A model generated the notes under the pieces. It was given only the letters and a program-made list of their open reading frames with translations. It did not search any database and was not told the origin of the DNA. The position numbers were made by a program, and so were the translations under genes. Source: Dankookia rubra (GTDB lineage Bacteria > Pseudomonadota > Alphaproteobacteria > Acetobacterales > Acetobacteraceae). From it: a DNA stretch of 58,042 nt. Numbering within the stretch: position 1 is the first letter of the stretch; every line of letters starts with the position of its first letter. The stretch covers positions 1-58,042 of the forward strand of contig NZ_SMSJ01000036.1 of NCBI RefSeq assembly GCF_004355005.1. The letters are read 5' to 3'. This document shows positions 1 to 10,300 of this stretch, piece after piece.

Positions 1-777
1 CAGCAGGGCATCGCGCGCGGCGCGGGCGGCCTCGGGGTGGCGGTCGGGCCGCATCGCCTCCGGCCGGCGCGGGATGGCGACCAGCAGCGCCGCCTCCGCC
101 GGGTCGAGCCGCGCCGCCGGCCGGCCGAACCAGGCGAGCGACCCGGCGCGGATGCCCTCGAGGTTGCCGCCCATCGGCGCCAGGGTGAGCCAGATGCCGA
201 GGATCTCGTCCTTCGAGAACCGCGCCTCGAGCTGCAAGGCGCGCAGCACCTCGGCCGCCTTGCTCCGCAGGGTCCGCGGCCGCGGCTCCAGCAGCCGGGC
301 CGCCTGCATGGTCAGGGTGGAGCCGCCGGAGACCACCCGCCCGGCCCGGGCCCATTGCAGCGCGGCGCGGAACAGCGCGAGGGGATCGACGCCGGGATGC
401 CGCCGGAAGCGGCGGTCCTCGGCGGCGACCAGCATGGCGAGGAGGTGGGGCGGGACATCCGCGGCCGTGGTCGCCAGCCGCCAGGTGCCGCCCGGGGCGG
501 GCAGGACCGAGAGGGTGCGGCCCTCGCGGTCCAGGATCTCGGTGCCCGCCGCCCGCAGCCGGGAAAGGTCGGGCGGGCACAGCCGGTCGAGGGCGAGGAG
601 GCCGAGGGCGGCGGCGACCGCCGCCGCCCCGGCCAGCAGGGGAGGCCATGCGCGGGCGCGAAGGCCCGCCGGCGACGCCCCCCGCCGGGACCCCGCCGGC
701 AGGGCGCCGCCGCGCGGCGGCCGGAGCGGAAGCCGATCCCGCCAGCGGCGGCCTGCCCCGGGGAGGGTGGGCGGCAT
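1..777 (-). CDS. pbpC: Penicillin-binding protein 1C, N-terminal part (runs off the left edge)
   Basis: This gene encodes a bifunctional peptidoglycan glycosyltransferase/transpeptidase of the PBP1C type. Only the first 259 residues lie in the window, so the transpeptidase domain is not visible. An arginine-rich cytoplasmic start is followed by one membrane helix (about residues 46-63). The GT51 domain then shows the catalytic EDRRF motif (Glu120 to Phe124) and GGSTLTMQ (151-158), the form typical of PBP1C. The ATG at 777 lies 12 bases past the stop of the alpha-2-macroglobulin gene, so the two are cotranscribed. Known in the family: yfhM-pbpC pairs are widespread in proteobacteria and are thought to link trapping of attacking proteases to cell-wall repair. 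The gene has no start-to-stop frame in the window because it is cut at base 1. Confidence 0.93.
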   Translation of the reverse strand, partial: MPPTLPGAGRRWRDRLPLRPPRGGALPAGSRRGASPAGLRARAWPPLLAGAAAVAAALGLLALDRLCPPDLSRLRAAGTEILDREGRTLSVLPAPGGTWRLATTAADVPPHLLAMLVAAEDRRFRRHPGVDPLALFRAALQWARAGRVVSGGSTLTMQAARLLEPRPRTLRSKAAEVLRALQLEARFSKDEILGIWLTLAPMGGNLEGIRAGSLAWFGRPAARLDPAEAALLVAIPRRPEAMRPDRHPEAARAARDALL

Positions 778-789
778 CCGCTGCCTCCC

Positions 790-3700
790 TCAGTCCACCG
801 GCAGCACGGCGACGCGGCCGCCGTTCTGCCGGGCGAAGATCGCCGGCCGGTACATGTCCTCGGCCTGAGCCCCCGGCAGCTCGAACCGCCCCGCGGTCAC
901 CGCGCGCAGCCGCACCGCCAGGCGGAAGTCGGGCGCCTCCGGCGTCAGTTCGAGCGCCGCGGCGAAGCGGTCGTCGAGCGCCGGCGTCGCCAGGGTCTCG
1001 CTCAGCGTGCCGAGCCAGGGCATCCCCGCGACCTCCCCCGCCGCCAGCCGGCCGACGATCTCCCAGCCCGCCGGCAGCCCCTGCTGGACGATCGCGCGCT
1101 GCGCCTGGCCGCCCTCGGCCCGGCCTTCCAGCAGCAGCACGAAGACCTGGTTCTGCCGCAGCGCGTCGAGGTTCAGCGGCTGTCCCGCGAGGTCGAGGAA
1201 CTTGCGGCCGATGCGCATCCCCGCCCGTCCCGCCGGGGCCGGCTGGGCCGGGATGCCGGTGACCGAGACGCTGGCCCAGAGCGGCGCCTCGCCGAGGTTG
1301 CGCGCGGTGCCCGCGGCGGCGAGCGCGACGGCAAGCTGCGGCGCCGGCGGCTCGGCCCGGCCGTTCACCGCGACCCGCACCGGCCGGCCGTCGCGCCCCA
1401 GCGCCGCGGCGGCGGCAACCGCCCAGGCCTGTTCCTGGGTATTGGCCTGCGCCGGCGCCAGCTCCGGCCCCGGCAGCCGGCCCATGGCCTCGGGCAGGCG
1501 GTCGGCCAGCACGCCGCTCTCCTTCAGCAGCGCCGCGACGGCCAGCGCATCCCGCGCCGCGCTGCCGTAGTCATAGAGCCAGGCCTGCCGCGCCGGGGCG
1601 GCGAGCGCGGCGGCGAAGGCCTGCTCCGCGCGCGGCCGGTCGCCGGCCCGGGCGAAGGCGGCGCCGAGCTGCGCCTTGGCCAGCGGGGTCGGCAGCTCCT
1701 CGAGCTGTTCCAGCAGCCGCCGCGCCGCACCCAGCCGCGGCTTGCCCGCCAGCGACAGCACCTGCAGCCGGTAGGCCTGGGCGGCGAATTCCTCCGGGCT
1801 GTCGGGGGAAACGTCCTCGGCCTGCTCGGCGATCGCCTGCAGCGCCTGGTCCAGCGCCGCGTCGGGAATGGCGGCGCCGGCGGCGCGGGCGCGCAGCAGG
1901 GCCTCCGCGGCATAGGCGCCGGTCCACCATTCCGGCTCGCCCTGCGCCGACCAGAGGCCGAATGTCCCGTCGAAGCGCTGCTTGCCGAGCACCGCCTCCG
2001 CGGCGCGCTGCAGCCGTGCCGCGCGCGCCTCCGCCGCCTCGCCGAAGCCGGGCATCAGGGCGAAGGCGAGGAGCTGGGAGGCCGATTGCTCCAGGCAGCC
2101 ATAGGGATAGCGCTCGAGCTGCCGCAGCATCCCCGCCGCGTCGTAGCGCACCGGCCCGCCGAAGCCGGCGGAGGCGAGCCAGCTGCCGGCCACCCAGCGC
2201 GCGGGATCGAGCGGCAGCGGCCGCTCCGCCCCGGGCGGGATCTCCTGCGCCGCGACCTCGGTGGTCACGGGGCGGGAGGAGCGGACGGCGATCCGCGCTT
2301 CCCGCATTGCGCTGAACCCGTCCGGCCCGCTGACCGTGAGGCGCAGCACCCCCTCCCCCGCCCCGGTGGCGCGGAGCGCGCTGGCCGGCAGCACGCGGGC
2401 TCCGGGCGCGAGCATGGCCGACAGCCGCGCCGGGCCGGCCAGCGCGATGGCGCCCTCGGCCGAGAGCGTGGCACCGACCTCGCCCGCCGGCAGGTCGAGG
2501 TTGTGCAGCAGCACCGGCAGCCGCGCCTCGTCGCCCGGGGCGAGGAAGCGGGGCAGCAACGCCTCCGCCACCACCGGGTCGCGCACCGTCAGCGGCTTCG
2601 CCGCGGCGCCGATCCGCTCGCCGGCCCAGGCGACGGCCATCAGCCGGAGCTCCCCGGCGAAGTCGGGCAGGTCGAGCGCGACCGTCGCGGTGCCGTCCGG
2701 GGCGACCGCGACGGGGCCGGAGAAGAGCGCCACGGTCCGCTGCGGGACGTCGATCGCCGCCATGGCGAATTCGTCGCCGCCCTGGCGCAGCACCGCGGCC
2801 TCGCCCTCCGGCGGCGGGATCAGCCGGCCGTAGTCGTCGCGGATATCGGTGCCGAGCCGGCGCTTGCCCATGAAATGCCCGACCGGATCGGGCGAGGCGA
2901 AGCGGGTCAGCCGCAGGATGCCCTCGTCCACCGCGGCGAGGGTGAGGGTCGCGCCGGAGGCGCCCCAGTCGATGCTCGCCCCCCCGGCGCCGGTCAGCCG
3001 GACCGGCACCTCCAGCCGGCGGGAGGGCCGGACCCGCTCCGGCGTGCCGATCGCCACCTCGATCCGGCGCGAGCCGGGATCCACCTGCAGCCAGGCGAGG
3101 CCGAGGGCACGGCCGGGATGGCCCTGCCTGGCCTCGCCCGGGCGGAAGGCGGTGACCGCGACATAGGCGCCGGGGCCCCAGGCGGGATCGACCGGGACCT
3201 CCACCTCGGTGCCGCCCTCGGCGACCTCGATCTCGCGGATCGAGACCAGCCGGTCCGTCAGCACCGCGAGGCTGGCCGGGCCGGAGAAGGGCGGGGCGAT
3301 GCGCAGCCTCGCCACCGCGCCCGGCGCATAGGCGCGGCGGTCGGCGGCGAGGTCGACCTTGTCCGGCACCTCCGCCGTCTCGCCGCCCGCCCAGCCCGAG
3401 CGGAAGCGGATGGAAGTGATGGCGAGGCCGCCCGGCTCGGCCACCTCCAGCCGGTAGCGGCCGAAGGGCAGCGCGCGGGCGAAGCGCGCCGGGGCGGCGG
3501 CGGTCACGGCGAGGTCGGCGCTGTCCACCGCCTCGTCGCGCCAGACCGTCTCGTAGCGGGCCTGGCCGCCCTGGGTGACGATCCGCCAGTCCGGCCTTTC
3601 CCGCACCAGCCGGGCGCGCAGCCGTGCCGCCACCGGGTTGGCGTCGCCATCGAGGGCGATGACCTCGAAGCCGGCCTCCGCCCCGGCATCCACCGCGAGG

Positions 3701-5931
3701 TCGGCAAAGAGCGGCTTCACCCCGATCAGGCGATGCCCGGCGCGCACCGGCAGGGTCAGCGTGGTGCGGGAGGCCCGGCCGCCCGGCTCGTCGATGGCGA
3801 TGGCGAGGTCCGCCGTCAGCGGCCGGGTGGTGTCGGGCGCCCGCGGCAGGGCGAGCGTCAGGCTGCCCTGCCCCCGGGCATCCAGCGGGTCGATCTCGAA
3901 GGGGATCAGGTCGGGGGCGAATTCCTCGTCCACCAGGCCGAAGACGAAGTCCCTGTGCCGGGCGAAGGGCGCGCGCTGGGCCTGCAGGCGCAACTCGGCG
4001 CTGCCGGTCAGCCCGGCACCGGGCGCGCCGTAGAGGAAGCGCGCCGCGATGGGCACCGCCAGCGGCTGGCCCGGCACCAGCGGCCCCAAGGGCGTGCCAT
4101 TCGCCGGGCCGGCGGTGACCTCGAGCCGCTCGGGGACGAAGGCGTCGACCCGGAACTCGGCCCGGCCGATCGGCGGCGCGGCGGGGTCGGCCAGCACCTC
4201 CAGCGTCCAGACCCCGGCCGGGGCGCCGGCCGGCAGCGGGATGGGCCAGAGCAGCGCCGCACCCGGCGCCCGGGCCGGAAGGTTCTCCGCGAAGACGCTG
4301 CCGTTCGGCCGCTTCACCCTGAGCCGCGCCGGGATGTCGGCCGGCGCGCCGCCGCCGTCGCGCAGCAGCACCGCGGCCTGCACCGTCTCGCCGGGGCGGT
4401 AGATGCCGCGGTCGAGCCAGGCATAGGCATCGAGCGGCCCCGGATGCGGCGCCCCGGTCGCGCCGCGGTCGGAAAGGTCGAAGGCCGCGGCGTCGAGGTC
4501 GAGCGCGACCAGGTCGTCGCCGAGGGTCGCGTGCAGCGCCCGCGGCGCCATCGGCCCCTGGCCGCGCAGCAGCGGCGCGGCGAAGCGGACGGTGCCGTCG
4601 GCCCCGGTCGCCGCCTCGGCCAGGATGTCGTTGGACGTCGCAAGCAGCCGCACCTGCACCCCGGCCAGCGGCCGCCCGGCGCCGAGGCCCCTCGCCTGCA
4701 CCGCCAGCCCCTGCGGCCCGCGCCAGACGGTCAGCCCGAGGTCGGTGACGATCACCGGCAGCGCCGCCGCCCCGGCCCTGGCACCGTCGGCCGGCCGGGC
4801 GATCAGGGCATAAAGGCCGGGGCCGGCGGTCCGCAGCGCCTCCGGCAGGGGCAGGGCGCTGCGCTGGACCCGGTTGGGCTGCAGCGCGGGGAGGTCGACC
4901 CTGCCCTCCCAGACCGTGCGGCCCCAGCTCTCCGGCAGGTCGTCCGCCGCCCAGCCGGAGATCGCCTCCCCCACCGTCCAGGTGTTGCGGCCGAAGGGCA
5001 CCAGGTTGCGCTCGGTCACCCGCACCACCCGCAGCGACAGGGCGGAAAGGTTGACGCTGGCGAGGCCGACCTGCTGCGCCTGGCCGCGCGGCAGCAGGAA
5101 GCGGCTGGCGTCGAAGACGATCCGCGCGGCCCGGTCGGGCATGGCGATGCGCAGCACGGCGTCCTTGTTCAGCCGCAGCCCGTCCTCCCCCGGCAGGCCG
5201 GCGCGCAGCACGAGGCGGGTGGACTGGCCGTGCGGCAGGCCGGCGACGCAGATCTGCTCGCCTTCCCGCAGCACCGCGAGGCCGGGGATGGGCGGCTCGG
5301 CCCGGACCCAGTCCTGCGGCTGCCAGTCCGTGCGCTTCGCCGGCGGCACGGTGAAGCGGAGGCAGGCGCGGGCCGGCTCGGCCTCCGGCTCGGTGTTGAT
5401 CCCGGCGACCAGCAGGCCGGCGGCGCGGCGGGCCTCGGCCAGCATCTGCCGGTAGCGCGGGTTGTCCGGCGCCCGCTGCAGCACGGCCTGCAGCGCCTGG
5501 AGCTGCTGCGCCGGGCGGTCGAGCCGCTGCAGGGCGTCCGCCATCACCAGCAGCCCGGCGATCTCGGGCGGGCCGGAGGGCACCGCCTGGAAGTTCACCC
5601 AGGCCGCCTGCAGGGCGCGGGCCGGGTCGGGCGGGGCTTTCTGCAGCAGCGCCCGGGCCAGCGCCAGCCAGTGCTCCGGCCGCGCCTCGCCGCCGCCGAC
5701 CCGCTCTTCCCAGGCCTGGGCGGCGGCGGCCCAGTTCTGCTGCCGCTCGGCCTGCATGGCGCGGGCCTCGGCCGCGGCGCGCTGCTGCGGCGTGGCGCCG
5801 GCGGGGAAGCGGCGGCCGAGCTCGCGCTGGTAGCCCGCGGCGTCGCCGGCGAGGCCGGGCAAGTCGAATTCCTGGGCCCGCGCCGGCGATACGGCGAGGA
5901 GCAGGACCAGCAGGGTCAGCAGCAGGCGCAT
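790..5931 (-). CDS. yfhM: Bacterial alpha-2-macroglobulin (MG2/thioester family)
   Basis: The 1713-residue product is a periplasmic protease-trapping protein. It begins with a clear signal peptide (MRLLLTLLVLLL, cleavage near ARA-QE). There is no lipobox, unlike the E. coli homologue, so it is probably soluble in the periplasm. MG2-like beta domains fill the first two thirds. The thioester motif CLEQ is intact at Cys1279, followed by the alpha-helical thioester domain and a C-terminal receptor-like domain. Length and domain order fit the family (about 1600-1900). The gene is followed by pbpC on the same strand. Function as a protease bait is known for the family. An intact CLEQ means covalent capture should be possible here. 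Confidence 0.95.
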   Translation of the reverse strand: MRLLLTLLVLLLAVSPARAQEFDLPGLAGDAAGYQRELGRRFPAGATPQQRAAAEARAMQAERQQNWAAAAQAWEERVGGGEARPEHWLALARALLQKAPPDPARALQAAWVNFQAVPSGPPEIAGLLVMADALQRLDRPAQQLQALQAVLQRAPDNPRYRQMLAEARRAAGLLVAGINTEPEAEPARACLRFTVPPAKRTDWQPQDWVRAEPPIPGLAVLREGEQICVAGLPHGQSTRLVLRAGLPGEDGLRLNKDAVLRIAMPDRAARIVFDASRFLLPRGQAQQVGLASVNLSALSLRVVRVTERNLVPFGRNTWTVGEAISGWAADDLPESWGRTVWEGRVDLPALQPNRVQRSALPLPEALRTAGPGLYALIARPADGARAGAAALPVIVTDLGLTVWRGPQGLAVQARGLGAGRPLAGVQVRLLATSNDILAEAATGADGTVRFAAPLLRGQGPMAPRALHATLGDDLVALDLDAAAFDLSDRGATGAPHPGPLDAYAWLDRGIYRPGETVQAAVLLRDGGGAPADIPARLRVKRPNGSVFAENLPARAPGAALLWPIPLPAGAPAGVWTLEVLADPAAPPIGRAEFRVDAFVPERLEVTAGPANGTPLGPLVPGQPLAVPIAARFLYGAPGAGLTGSAELRLQAQRAPFARHRDFVFGLVDEEFAPDLIPFEIDPLDARGQGSLTLALPRAPDTTRPLTADLAIAIDEPGGRASRTTLTLPVRAGHRLIGVKPLFADLAVDAGAEAGFEVIALDGDANPVAARLRARLVRERPDWRIVTQGGQARYETVWRDEAVDSADLAVTAAAPARFARALPFGRYRLEVAEPGGLAITSIRFRSGWAGGETAEVPDKVDLAADRRAYAPGAVARLRIAPPFSGPASLAVLTDRLVSIREIEVAEGGTEVEVPVDPAWGPGAYVAVTAFRPGEARQGHPGRALGLAWLQVDPGSRRIEVAIGTPERVRPSRRLEVPVRLTGAGGASIDWGASGATLTLAAVDEGILRLTRFASPDPVGHFMGKRRLGTDIRDDYGRLIPPPEGEAAVLRQGGDEFAMAAIDVPQRTVALFSGPVAVAPDGTATVALDLPDFAGELRLMAVAWAGERIGAAAKPLTVRDPVVAEALLPRFLAPGDEARLPVLLHNLDLPAGEVGATLSAEGAIALAGPARLSAMLAPGARVLPASALRATGAGEGVLRLTVSGPDGFSAMREARIAVRSSRPVTTEVAAQEIPPGAERPLPLDPARWVAGSWLASAGFGGPVRYDAAGMLRQLERYPYGCLEQSASQLLAFALMPGFGEAAEARAARLQRAAEAVLGKQRFDGTFGLWSAQGEPEWWTGAYAAEALLRARAAGAAIPDAALDQALQAIAEQAEDVSPDSPEEFAAQAYRLQVLSLAGKPRLGAARRLLEQLEELPTPLAKAQLGAAFARAGDRPRAEQAFAAALAAPARQAWLYDYGSAARDALAVAALLKESGVLADRLPEAMGRLPGPELAPAQANTQEQAWAVAAAAALGRDGRPVRVAVNGRAEPPAPQLAVALAAAGTARNLGEAPLWASVSVTGIPAQPAPAGRAGMRIGRKFLDLAGQPLNLDALRQNQVFVLLLEGRAEGGQAQRAIVQQGLPAGWEIVGRLAAGEVAGMPWLGTLSETLATPALDDRFAAALELTPEAPDFRLAVRLRAVTAGRFELPGAQAEDMYRPAIFARQNGGRVAVLPVD

Positions 5932-6223
5932 GGGGGGGGCGGCCTCGGGCGGGAATCAGGCGGGCAGGATGGCACAGGAACCGGGCGGAGGTGATGGCCG
6001 GACGGCGGGGGCGAGGTCCATTGCGAGCCTTGCAGCAACGCGACGACGGCGCAATTTGGCACAATCGTTGCTGAATTCTGGAAGCGTCACGCCCCGGCCC
6101 GCGCCGCCAATCGTTTGGCCGTGCGACCGACCGTGTGGGACGCTTCGGGTTCTTTCGTATAGGATCCGGGTGCCCGTCCCATGGCGCGGGCGGACCAGGG
6201 TCGGTCTTTTGGGAACGGAACGG
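5932..6223. other. Divergent intergenic region
   Basis: This 292-base gap lies between the divergent yfhM and RND adaptor genes, so promoters for both must be here. A TATAGG-like -10 hexamer is visible near 6159 for the rightward operon, but no convincing -35 accompanies it. No RNA gene or palindromic operator was recognised. Confidence 0.4.
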
Positions 6224-7354
6224 ATGATGCCAAGCCTGCCGCGACGGTTGCGGCGCAACCCCATGGCCGCCCTCCTGGCCGGCCTGCTGGCCATCCTGCC
6301 TGCCGTGGCGCTCGCGCAGGGCGGCGCCGTTCCCGTCACCACCGACCCGGTGCGGGTCGGCCCGGTGCCGATCGAGATCCTGGCCAACGGCATCGTCGCC
6401 TCGGAATCCGTCATCACCATCCGCGCCCGGGTGGACGGGCAGATCGAGCAGGTGCTGGTCGAGGAAGGCCAGCTGGTGAAGAAGGGCCAGCCGCTCTTCA
6501 TCCAGGACAGCCGCCTCAACCGCGCCCTGCTGGCGCAGTTCGAGGCCAACCTGATCAAGGACCGGGCGCTCCTCACCCGCTATACCGCCGACCTGCTGCG
6601 CTACCAGCAGCTGGGCCGGGAGAGCGTGGCGTCGCAGCAGCGCTTCGAGCAGGCGCAGTCGGACGCCGCCTCCGCCGCCGCCCAGGTGAAGGCGGACGAG
6701 GCCCTGGTCGAGCAGGCCAAGGTCAATGTCGGCTTCTCCACCATCACCGCCGAGATCGACGGCCAGCTCGGCGCCATCCCGCTGCGCGCCGGCAACTTCG
6801 TCCGCCAGGCGGAGAACACCGCGATCACCACCCTGACCCAGCTCGACCCCATCCTGGTGCAATTCTCGGTGCCGGAGCGCTGGCTGAACGAGATCCGCGG
6901 CGCGGTGCGGCGGGGGGCGGCCAAGGTGCGGGTCCGGGCGGAGGGCGACGGCCGGGCGCCGGCCGAGGGCAAGCTGGTCTTCGTCGACAGCGCGGTCGAC
7001 GTCGCCACCGGCACCATCGCCCTGAAGGCGCGGTTCGAGAATGCCGACCACCGGCTCTGGCCCGGCCAGTATGTCCAGGTGGTGCTGGTGCCGCGCGACG
7101 AGGAGAATGCCATCTCCGTCGCCGGCCCGGCGCTGCAGACCGGCCAGGACAGCCGCTTCGTCTTCGTGCTCGGCCCGGACGGCGCGGCGCACCGGCGCAA
7201 CGTCCAGCTGGTCCGCATCACCGGCGACCGCGCCGTGGTGAAGGGCGAGCTGGCGGCCGGGGAGAAGGTGATCGTCGACGGCGCCCAGCGGGTCACCGAG
7301 GGCACCAAGGCGGTCGAGCGGGGCTCGACGCAGCAGCGCGTCTCGAGCAACTGA
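6224..7354 (+). CDS. RND efflux periplasmic adaptor subunit (membrane fusion protein)
   Basis: The 376-residue product bridges an inner-membrane RND pump to an outer-membrane channel. A signal peptide (hydrophobic stretch about 14-30, cleavage near ALA-QGG) is followed by the barrel-sandwich half motif. A helical hairpin (about residues 100-170), the second lipoyl half (DGQLGAIPLRAGNFV) and beta-barrel and membrane-proximal domains complete the HlyD_D23/AcrA layout. ATG 6224 was chosen because it precedes the basic part of the signal peptide; the adjacent ATG 6227 and ATG 6263 are alternatives. The pump gene starts 19 bases after the stop. No outer-membrane factor gene is nearby, so the complex must borrow one. 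The substrate cannot be told from sequence. Confidence 0.93.
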   Translation: MMPSLPRRLRRNPMAALLAGLLAILPAVALAQGGAVPVTTDPVRVGPVPIEILANGIVASESVITIRARVDGQIEQVLVEEGQLVKKGQPLFIQDSRLNRALLAQFEANLIKDRALLTRYTADLLRYQQLGRESVASQQRFEQAQSDAASAAAQVKADEALVEQAKVNVGFSTITAEIDGQLGAIPLRAGNFVRQAENTAITTLTQLDPILVQFSVPERWLNEIRGAVRRGAAKVRVRAEGDGRAPAEGKLVFVDSAVDVATGTIALKARFENADHRLWPGQYVQVVLVPRDEENAISVAGPALQTGQDSRFVFVLGPDGAAHRRNVQLVRITGDRAVVKGELAAGEKVIVDGAQRVTEGTKAVERGSTQQRVSSN

Positions 7355-7373
7355 GCCGGCCAGGGGCAGCGCG

Positions 7374-10300
7374 ATGAACATTTCCGAACTCTGCATCCGC
7401 CGCCCGGTCATGACCGGGTTGCTCTCGATCGCGGCGATCGTCGCCGGCCTGCTGGCCTACACGAAGCTGCCGGTCGCCGCCGTCCCGCGGGTCGACTTCC
7501 CCGTCATCACCATCTTCGCCAACTTCCCCGGCGCCAGCCCGGAGACCATGGCGACCAGCGTCGCCCTGCCGCTGGAGCGCGAGCTGTCGACCATCGCCGG
7601 CGTGGACACGATGTCCTCGATCAACGGCCAGGACACCTCGCAGATCACCGTCCAGTTCCAGCTCAACAAGAACATCGACGCCGCGGCGCAGGACGTGCAG
7701 GCCGCCCTGACCCGGGCGCAGCGCCGGCTGCCGGTCGACATGCTGGTGCCGCCCAGCTACCGCAAGGTGAACCCGGCCGATGCGCCGGTGGTGCTGCTGA
7801 CCCTCTCGGGCGGCGACAAGCCGCTCTATTACCTGAACGACATCGTCAGCACGATCATCAGCCCGGCGCTGTCGCGCGTCATCGGCGTGGCGCAGGTGCA
7901 GACCTTCGGCGAGCAGCTCTACGCCGTGCGGGTCCGGCTCGACCCCGACCGGGTCGCCGCGATGGGCCTGGCCTTCGACACCACGCTGCAGGCGATCGCG
8001 CAGGCGAATTCCTCGACCCCGGTCGGGGTGCTGAACGGCCAGCGGCAGCAGCTGACGCTCCGCGCCAACGACCAGCCGCAGGACGCCGAGGCCTTCGGCA
8101 ACCTGGTCGTCGCCGGCAAGCCGCAATCGCCGGTCCGGCTGAGCGAGGTCGCCAGCGTCGCCGACGGCGTCGCCAATACCCGCATCGCCGCCTGGCGGAA
8201 CGAGGACCGCGCGCTGGTGCTGGCGGTGCTGCGCCAGCCCGACGCCAATACGGTCGAGGTGGTGGACGGCGTCCGGAACAGCCTCGAGGGGCTGCGCGCC
8301 GCGCTGCCGCCGGGCGCCAAGCTCGAGGTCTTCCTCGACCGGTCCAAGTCGATCCGCGCCGCGGTGCACGACGTGCAGGAGAGCCTGGCGATCGCCATCG
8401 GCCTGGTGGTGCTGGTCTGCTTCCTGTTCCTGCGGCGGATCAGCGCCACGCTGATCCCGACCATCGCCGTGCCGATCAGCCTCTGCGTCGCCTTCAGCCT
8501 GATGTACGCGCTGGGCTACGGCATCGACAACGTCACCCTGCTGGGCCTGACCATCGCGGTCGGCCTGGTGGTGGACGACGCCATCGTGGTGCTGGAAGCC
8601 ATCGTCCGGCACATCGAGGAGGGCATGGCGCCGATCCCGGCGGCGATCCGCGGCGCCCGCGAGATCGGCTTCACCGTCCTCTCGATCACGCTCTCCCTGG
8701 TCGCGGTCTTCCTGCCGATCCTGCTGATGGGCGGGGTGGTCGGCCGGGTGTTCAACGCCTTCGCCGCGACCGTCACCCTCTCGGTCGTCGCCTCCTGCAT
8801 CGTCTCCCTCACCCTGACGCCGCTGATGGCCTCCCGCCTGCCGGCGCATGCCAAGCCGTCCTGGCTGGAGCGGGTGCTGGAGCGGGGCTTTGTCGCGGTC
8901 GAGCGCGGCTATGCCTGGCTGCTCGACCTCGGGCTGAGGTTCCGCCTCGTCGTCTGGCTGCTCTTCTTCGCCTCGCTCGGCGCCGCCGGCTACATGGCGG
9001 TGATCATCCCGAAGGGCTTCTTCCCGGTCGAGGATACCGGGCTGCTGGTGATCAACACCGAAGGGCCGCGCGGCGCCTCCTTCGACGCCATGGCGCAGAT
9101 GCAGGGCCGGCTCTCCGAGATCCTGCGGGAGAGCCCCTATGTCACCAACGTGGTGTCGAACATCGGCGCCGGCGGGCCCAGCATCTCGATCAACCAGGGC
9201 CGCGCCTTCGTCGAGCTGAAGGAGCGCAACGAGCGGCCGGCGATCCAGCAGGTCATCCAGAGCCTGCGCCGCGACGCCGGCCGCATCCCCGGCCTCAGGG
9301 TCTTCATCAACCCGATCCAGAACCTCAACTTCGGCAGCCGCATCACCCGGACGCTCTACCTCTACACGCTGCAGGGGCTGCGGCTGGACGAGTTGTACGA
9401 ATGGGCGCAGCGGCTGGAGAAGAAGCTGCTCGAGCTGCCGCAATTGCAGGACGTCAACACCGACCTGCAGATCGATGCGCCGGTGGTGCAGGTCAACGTC
9501 GACCGCGACCGCGCGACGTCGCTCGGCGTCTCGGTCGACAATGTCCGGCAGGCGCTGTTCTCCGCCTTCGGCTCGCGGCAGATCTCGACCCTCTATGGCC
9601 AGGCGAACGCCTACCAGGTGATCCTCGAGGCCCTGCCGGAGGACCAGCGGGACGAGACCGGCCTCGCCAAGCTCTACCTGCGGTCGGTCACCGGCAAGCT
9701 GGTGCCGCTCTCGGCCGTGGCGCGGATCGAGCGGACCACCGGCCCGCTGAACGTCAGCCACCAGGGCCAGCTGCCGGCCGTGGTGATCGGCTTCAACACC
9801 CCGCCCGGCATCGCCCTCGGCGACGCGGTGACCGCGATCCGCGCGGTGGAGCGCGAGATGGGCCTGCCGCCGACCGTCGTCACCGGCTTCTCCGGCGCGG
9901 CGCAGGTCTTCCAGCAGGCGCTGGCCGGCCAGGGCGCGCTGGTGCTGGCCGCGGTGCTGATCGTCTATGTCGTGCTCGGCGTGCTCTACGAGAGCCTGAT
10001 CCACCCGCTGACCATCCTGTCCGGCCTGCCGGCGGCGGCGCTCGGCGCCTTCGCCACGCTCTGGCTCTTCGGGCTGGACCTGTCGGTGATCGCGGTGATC
10101 GGCGTGCTGCTGCTGATCGGGCTGGTGAAGAAGAACGCCATCATGATCGTCGACGTCGCGCTGCAACGGCAGCGCGGCGGCGAGGCGCCCTTCACCGCCG
10201 TGCGCTCGGCCTGCCTGATCCGCTTCCGGCCGATCCTGATGACGACGCTGGCCGCCGGCGCCGGCGCGGTGCCGATCGCCGCCGGCTGGGGCGCGGCCGC

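Noticed and set aside
37-5994. A 1985-codon open frame on the plus strand opposite yfhM
   Set aside because: It is low-complexity Arg/Gly/Pro/Gln sequence, mirror of a real alpha-2-macroglobulin; GC-rich codons leave few stops on the other strand.
1571-7411. A 1946-codon minus-strand frame spanning yfhM and the RND adaptor
   Set aside because: It crosses two well-supported genes in other frames and has no domain-like sequence.
7293-10166. A 957-codon minus-strand frame opposite the RND pump
   Set aside because: It is repetitive Asp/Arg/His antisense sequence and fully overlaps a canonical gene.
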